Part shown: piece by piece, positions 5,984 to 7,035 of the stretch | How the letters are laid out: each line of letters begins with the position of its first letter | How positions within the stretch are numbered: the stretch's first letter is position 1 | Assembly (NCBI GenBank): GCA_030044485.1 | Contig: JASHVQ010000027.1 | Coordinates: 1 to 7,035, forward strand | Source: Methylovirgula sp. | GTDB taxonomy: Bacteria > Pseudomonadota > Alphaproteobacteria > Rhizobiales > Beijerinckiaceae | DNA: 7,035 nucleotides | Direction of reading: 5' to 3' | Translations under genes and position numbers: made by a program | The notes under the pieces: model-generated | The model's input: the letters and a program-made list of their open reading frames with translations, nothing else | Databases searched by the model: none | What the model was told of the DNA's origin: nothing

Positions 5984-6089
5984 TCCCGAAGGCCCTCCGC
6001 CCCACCCCACGGTTCACGAGCCGCCCGGCTTGCGTCGGCCCCTTTAGGGTCCTAGGTTTCAGCTCTCTGGAGCGCGGGATTTGACTGGC

Positions 6090-7035
6090 ATGTCAGACAC
6101 TTCAGATTATATCGTCGATCGGCGCCTGCTGCAGCGCAAGCTCTCCTTCTGGCGAGTCGCCGCGATAGGCCTGCTGATCCTGCTTCTCGTTGGCCTCGGG
6201 CTGCAGCTTGCCGGCAAAGGCACCACGGCGAGCTTTTCGCCGCATATCGCGCGGCTCACCATCGACGGCCTCATCACCGGCGACCGCGCCACGCTGAAGC
6301 TTGTCGACGACATCGGCAACTCGGGTGCAAGGGGCGTCATCCTGTCAATCGAAAGCCCGGGCGGAACGACCACCGGAGCGGAACGGCTTTATGACGCCAT
6401 CCGCCGCCTCGCGGCCAAGAAACCGACGGTCGCCGTGGTCGGCACGATGGCGGCTTCCGGCGCCTATATTGCCGCGATCGGCGCGGACCGGATTGTCGCG
6501 CGTGGCAATTCGCTCGTCGGCTCGATCGGCGTCCTCATCCAATATCCGGATTTCTCGAAACTGCTCGACAAGGTCGGTGTCGAGGTCGACGCGGTAAAAT
6601 CCTCTCCGCTGAAGGCCGAGCCGAGCGGCTTTGAACCGACGACGCCCGAGGTTCGCGCCGCGCTCGCCGCGCTCGTCAATGACAGCTACCAATGGTTCAA
6701 AGGCCTGGTGAAGGAAAGGCGGGGGCTGACCGACGCCGAACTTGCCGCGGTCGACGACGGGCGGGTCTTTACCGGACGCCAAGCGCTGAATCTCAAGCTC
6801 ATCGACGAAATCGGCGGCGAACGCGAGGCGATCGCTTGGTTGGAACGCGCCAAAGGCGTTCCCCGCGGACTTCCCGTCCGCGATTGGACGTCCGGAAACG
6901 AGCTTGAACGGCTTGGGATTCTAAGCACTTCGGCCAGGGTCGCCGACGCTATCGGCCTCACGGGTGTCGCCCATGCGCTCGACCGCGTCGCAAATTACGC
7001 GCAGGCGCAATTACTTGACGGTCTCGTATCGATTT
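6090..7035 (+). CDS. sppA: Signal peptide peptidase SppA (S49 family), 3'-truncated by the window edge
   Basis: The frame runs open from ATG 6090 to the right edge, giving 315 codons. SppA is an inner-membrane peptidase that degrades signal peptides released after protein export. Residues about 23-41 (AAIGLLILLLVGLGLQLAG) form a single membrane anchor after a short basic N-terminus, with the catalytic part outside the cytoplasm. The S49 core follows: LSIESPGG at 85-92, TMAASGAYIAA at 119-129 with the likely nucleophile Ser123, VGSIGV at 143-148, and KSSPLKAEPSG with the likely general base Lys175. The Ser-Lys distance of 52 equals that of Bacillus subtilis SppA (Ser147, Lys199), so this is the short, single-domain form rather than the 618-residue E. 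coli type. An in-frame TTG at 6081 has GGAG eight bases upstream and is an alternative start. In related genomes ihfB often follows, off this window. Confidence 0.94.
   Translation, partial: MSDTSDYIVDRRLLQRKLSFWRVAAIGLLILLLVGLGLQLAGKGTTASFSPHIARLTIDGLITGDRATLKLVDDIGNSGARGVILSIESPGGTTTGAERLYDAIRRLAAKKPTVAVVGTMAASGAYIAAIGADRIVARGNSLVGSIGVLIQYPDFSKLLDKVGVEVDAVKSSPLKAEPSGFEPTTPEVRAALAALVNDSYQWFKGLVKERRGLTDAELAAVDDGRVFTGRQALNLKLIDEIGGEREAIAWLERAKGVPRGLPVRDWTSGNELERLGILSTSARVADAIGLTGVAHALDRVANYAQAQLLDGLVSI

Noticed and set aside
6042..6056. CCC-TTTA-GGG hairpin and CCTAGG palindrome before sppA
   Set aside because: The stem is only three perfect pairs (longer only with a C-T mismatch). It could belong to a leader fold but is not enough for a regulatory call.
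6345..6782. 145-codon minus-strand frame opposite sppA
   Set aside because: It is antisense to the catalytic core of SppA and has no family features.

Overview
The window looks like ordinary chromosome from a GC-rich alphaproteobacterium, most likely of the order Hyphomicrobiales (Rhizobiales). The evidence is the gene order aroA-cmk-rpsA-sppA, a small FYDLN-type (TIGR02300) protein known essentially from alphaproteobacteria, a class II EPSP synthase resembling the Agrobacterium CP4 enzyme, and promoter-like sites close to the rhizobial pattern CTTGAC-N17-CTATAT. Gene content and protein style would suit a Beijerinckiaceae or Methylocystaceae member, but the genus cannot be fixed from sequence reading alone.

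Layout. Bases 2-1063 (+) hold the C-terminal three quarters or so of an erythromycin-esterase-family protein whose start lies upstream of the window. Bases 1109-1184 (-) encode tRNA-Ala(GGC) with an encoded CCA end and its own good promoter candidate at 1243-1271. Bases 1289-1645 (-) encode the acidic FYDLN zinc-ribbon protein, starting at GTG with a Shine-Dalgarno site. A 309-base divergent spacer (1646-1954) carries a promoter candidate for the FYDLN gene but no obvious one for aroA. From 1955 the + strand carries aroA, cmk (overlapping aroA by ATGA), a 204-base promoter and leader region, rpsA, a 176-base spacer with a strong hairpin, and the first 315 codons of sppA, which runs off the right edge.

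Function. aroA makes EPSP in the shikimate pathway. cmk recycles CMP and dCMP. rpsA encodes the six-domain ribosomal protein S1 that recruits mRNA to the 30S subunit. sppA encodes a membrane-anchored serine-lysine peptidase that clears cleaved signal peptides. The aroA-cmk-rpsA grouping is an old, widely kept bacterial cluster. rpsA also seems to have its own promoter and a structured leader, as expected for a highly expressed and often autoregulated ribosomal protein.

I found no mobile element, CRISPR array, toxin-antitoxin pair or recognisably new system. The points most worth a second look are the rpsA leader, a near-identical promoter-like motif before rpsA and sppA, the Gly and NPLR variants in the EPSP synthase, and the change from conserved core to accessory-looking content at the 3' end of the tRNA gene.
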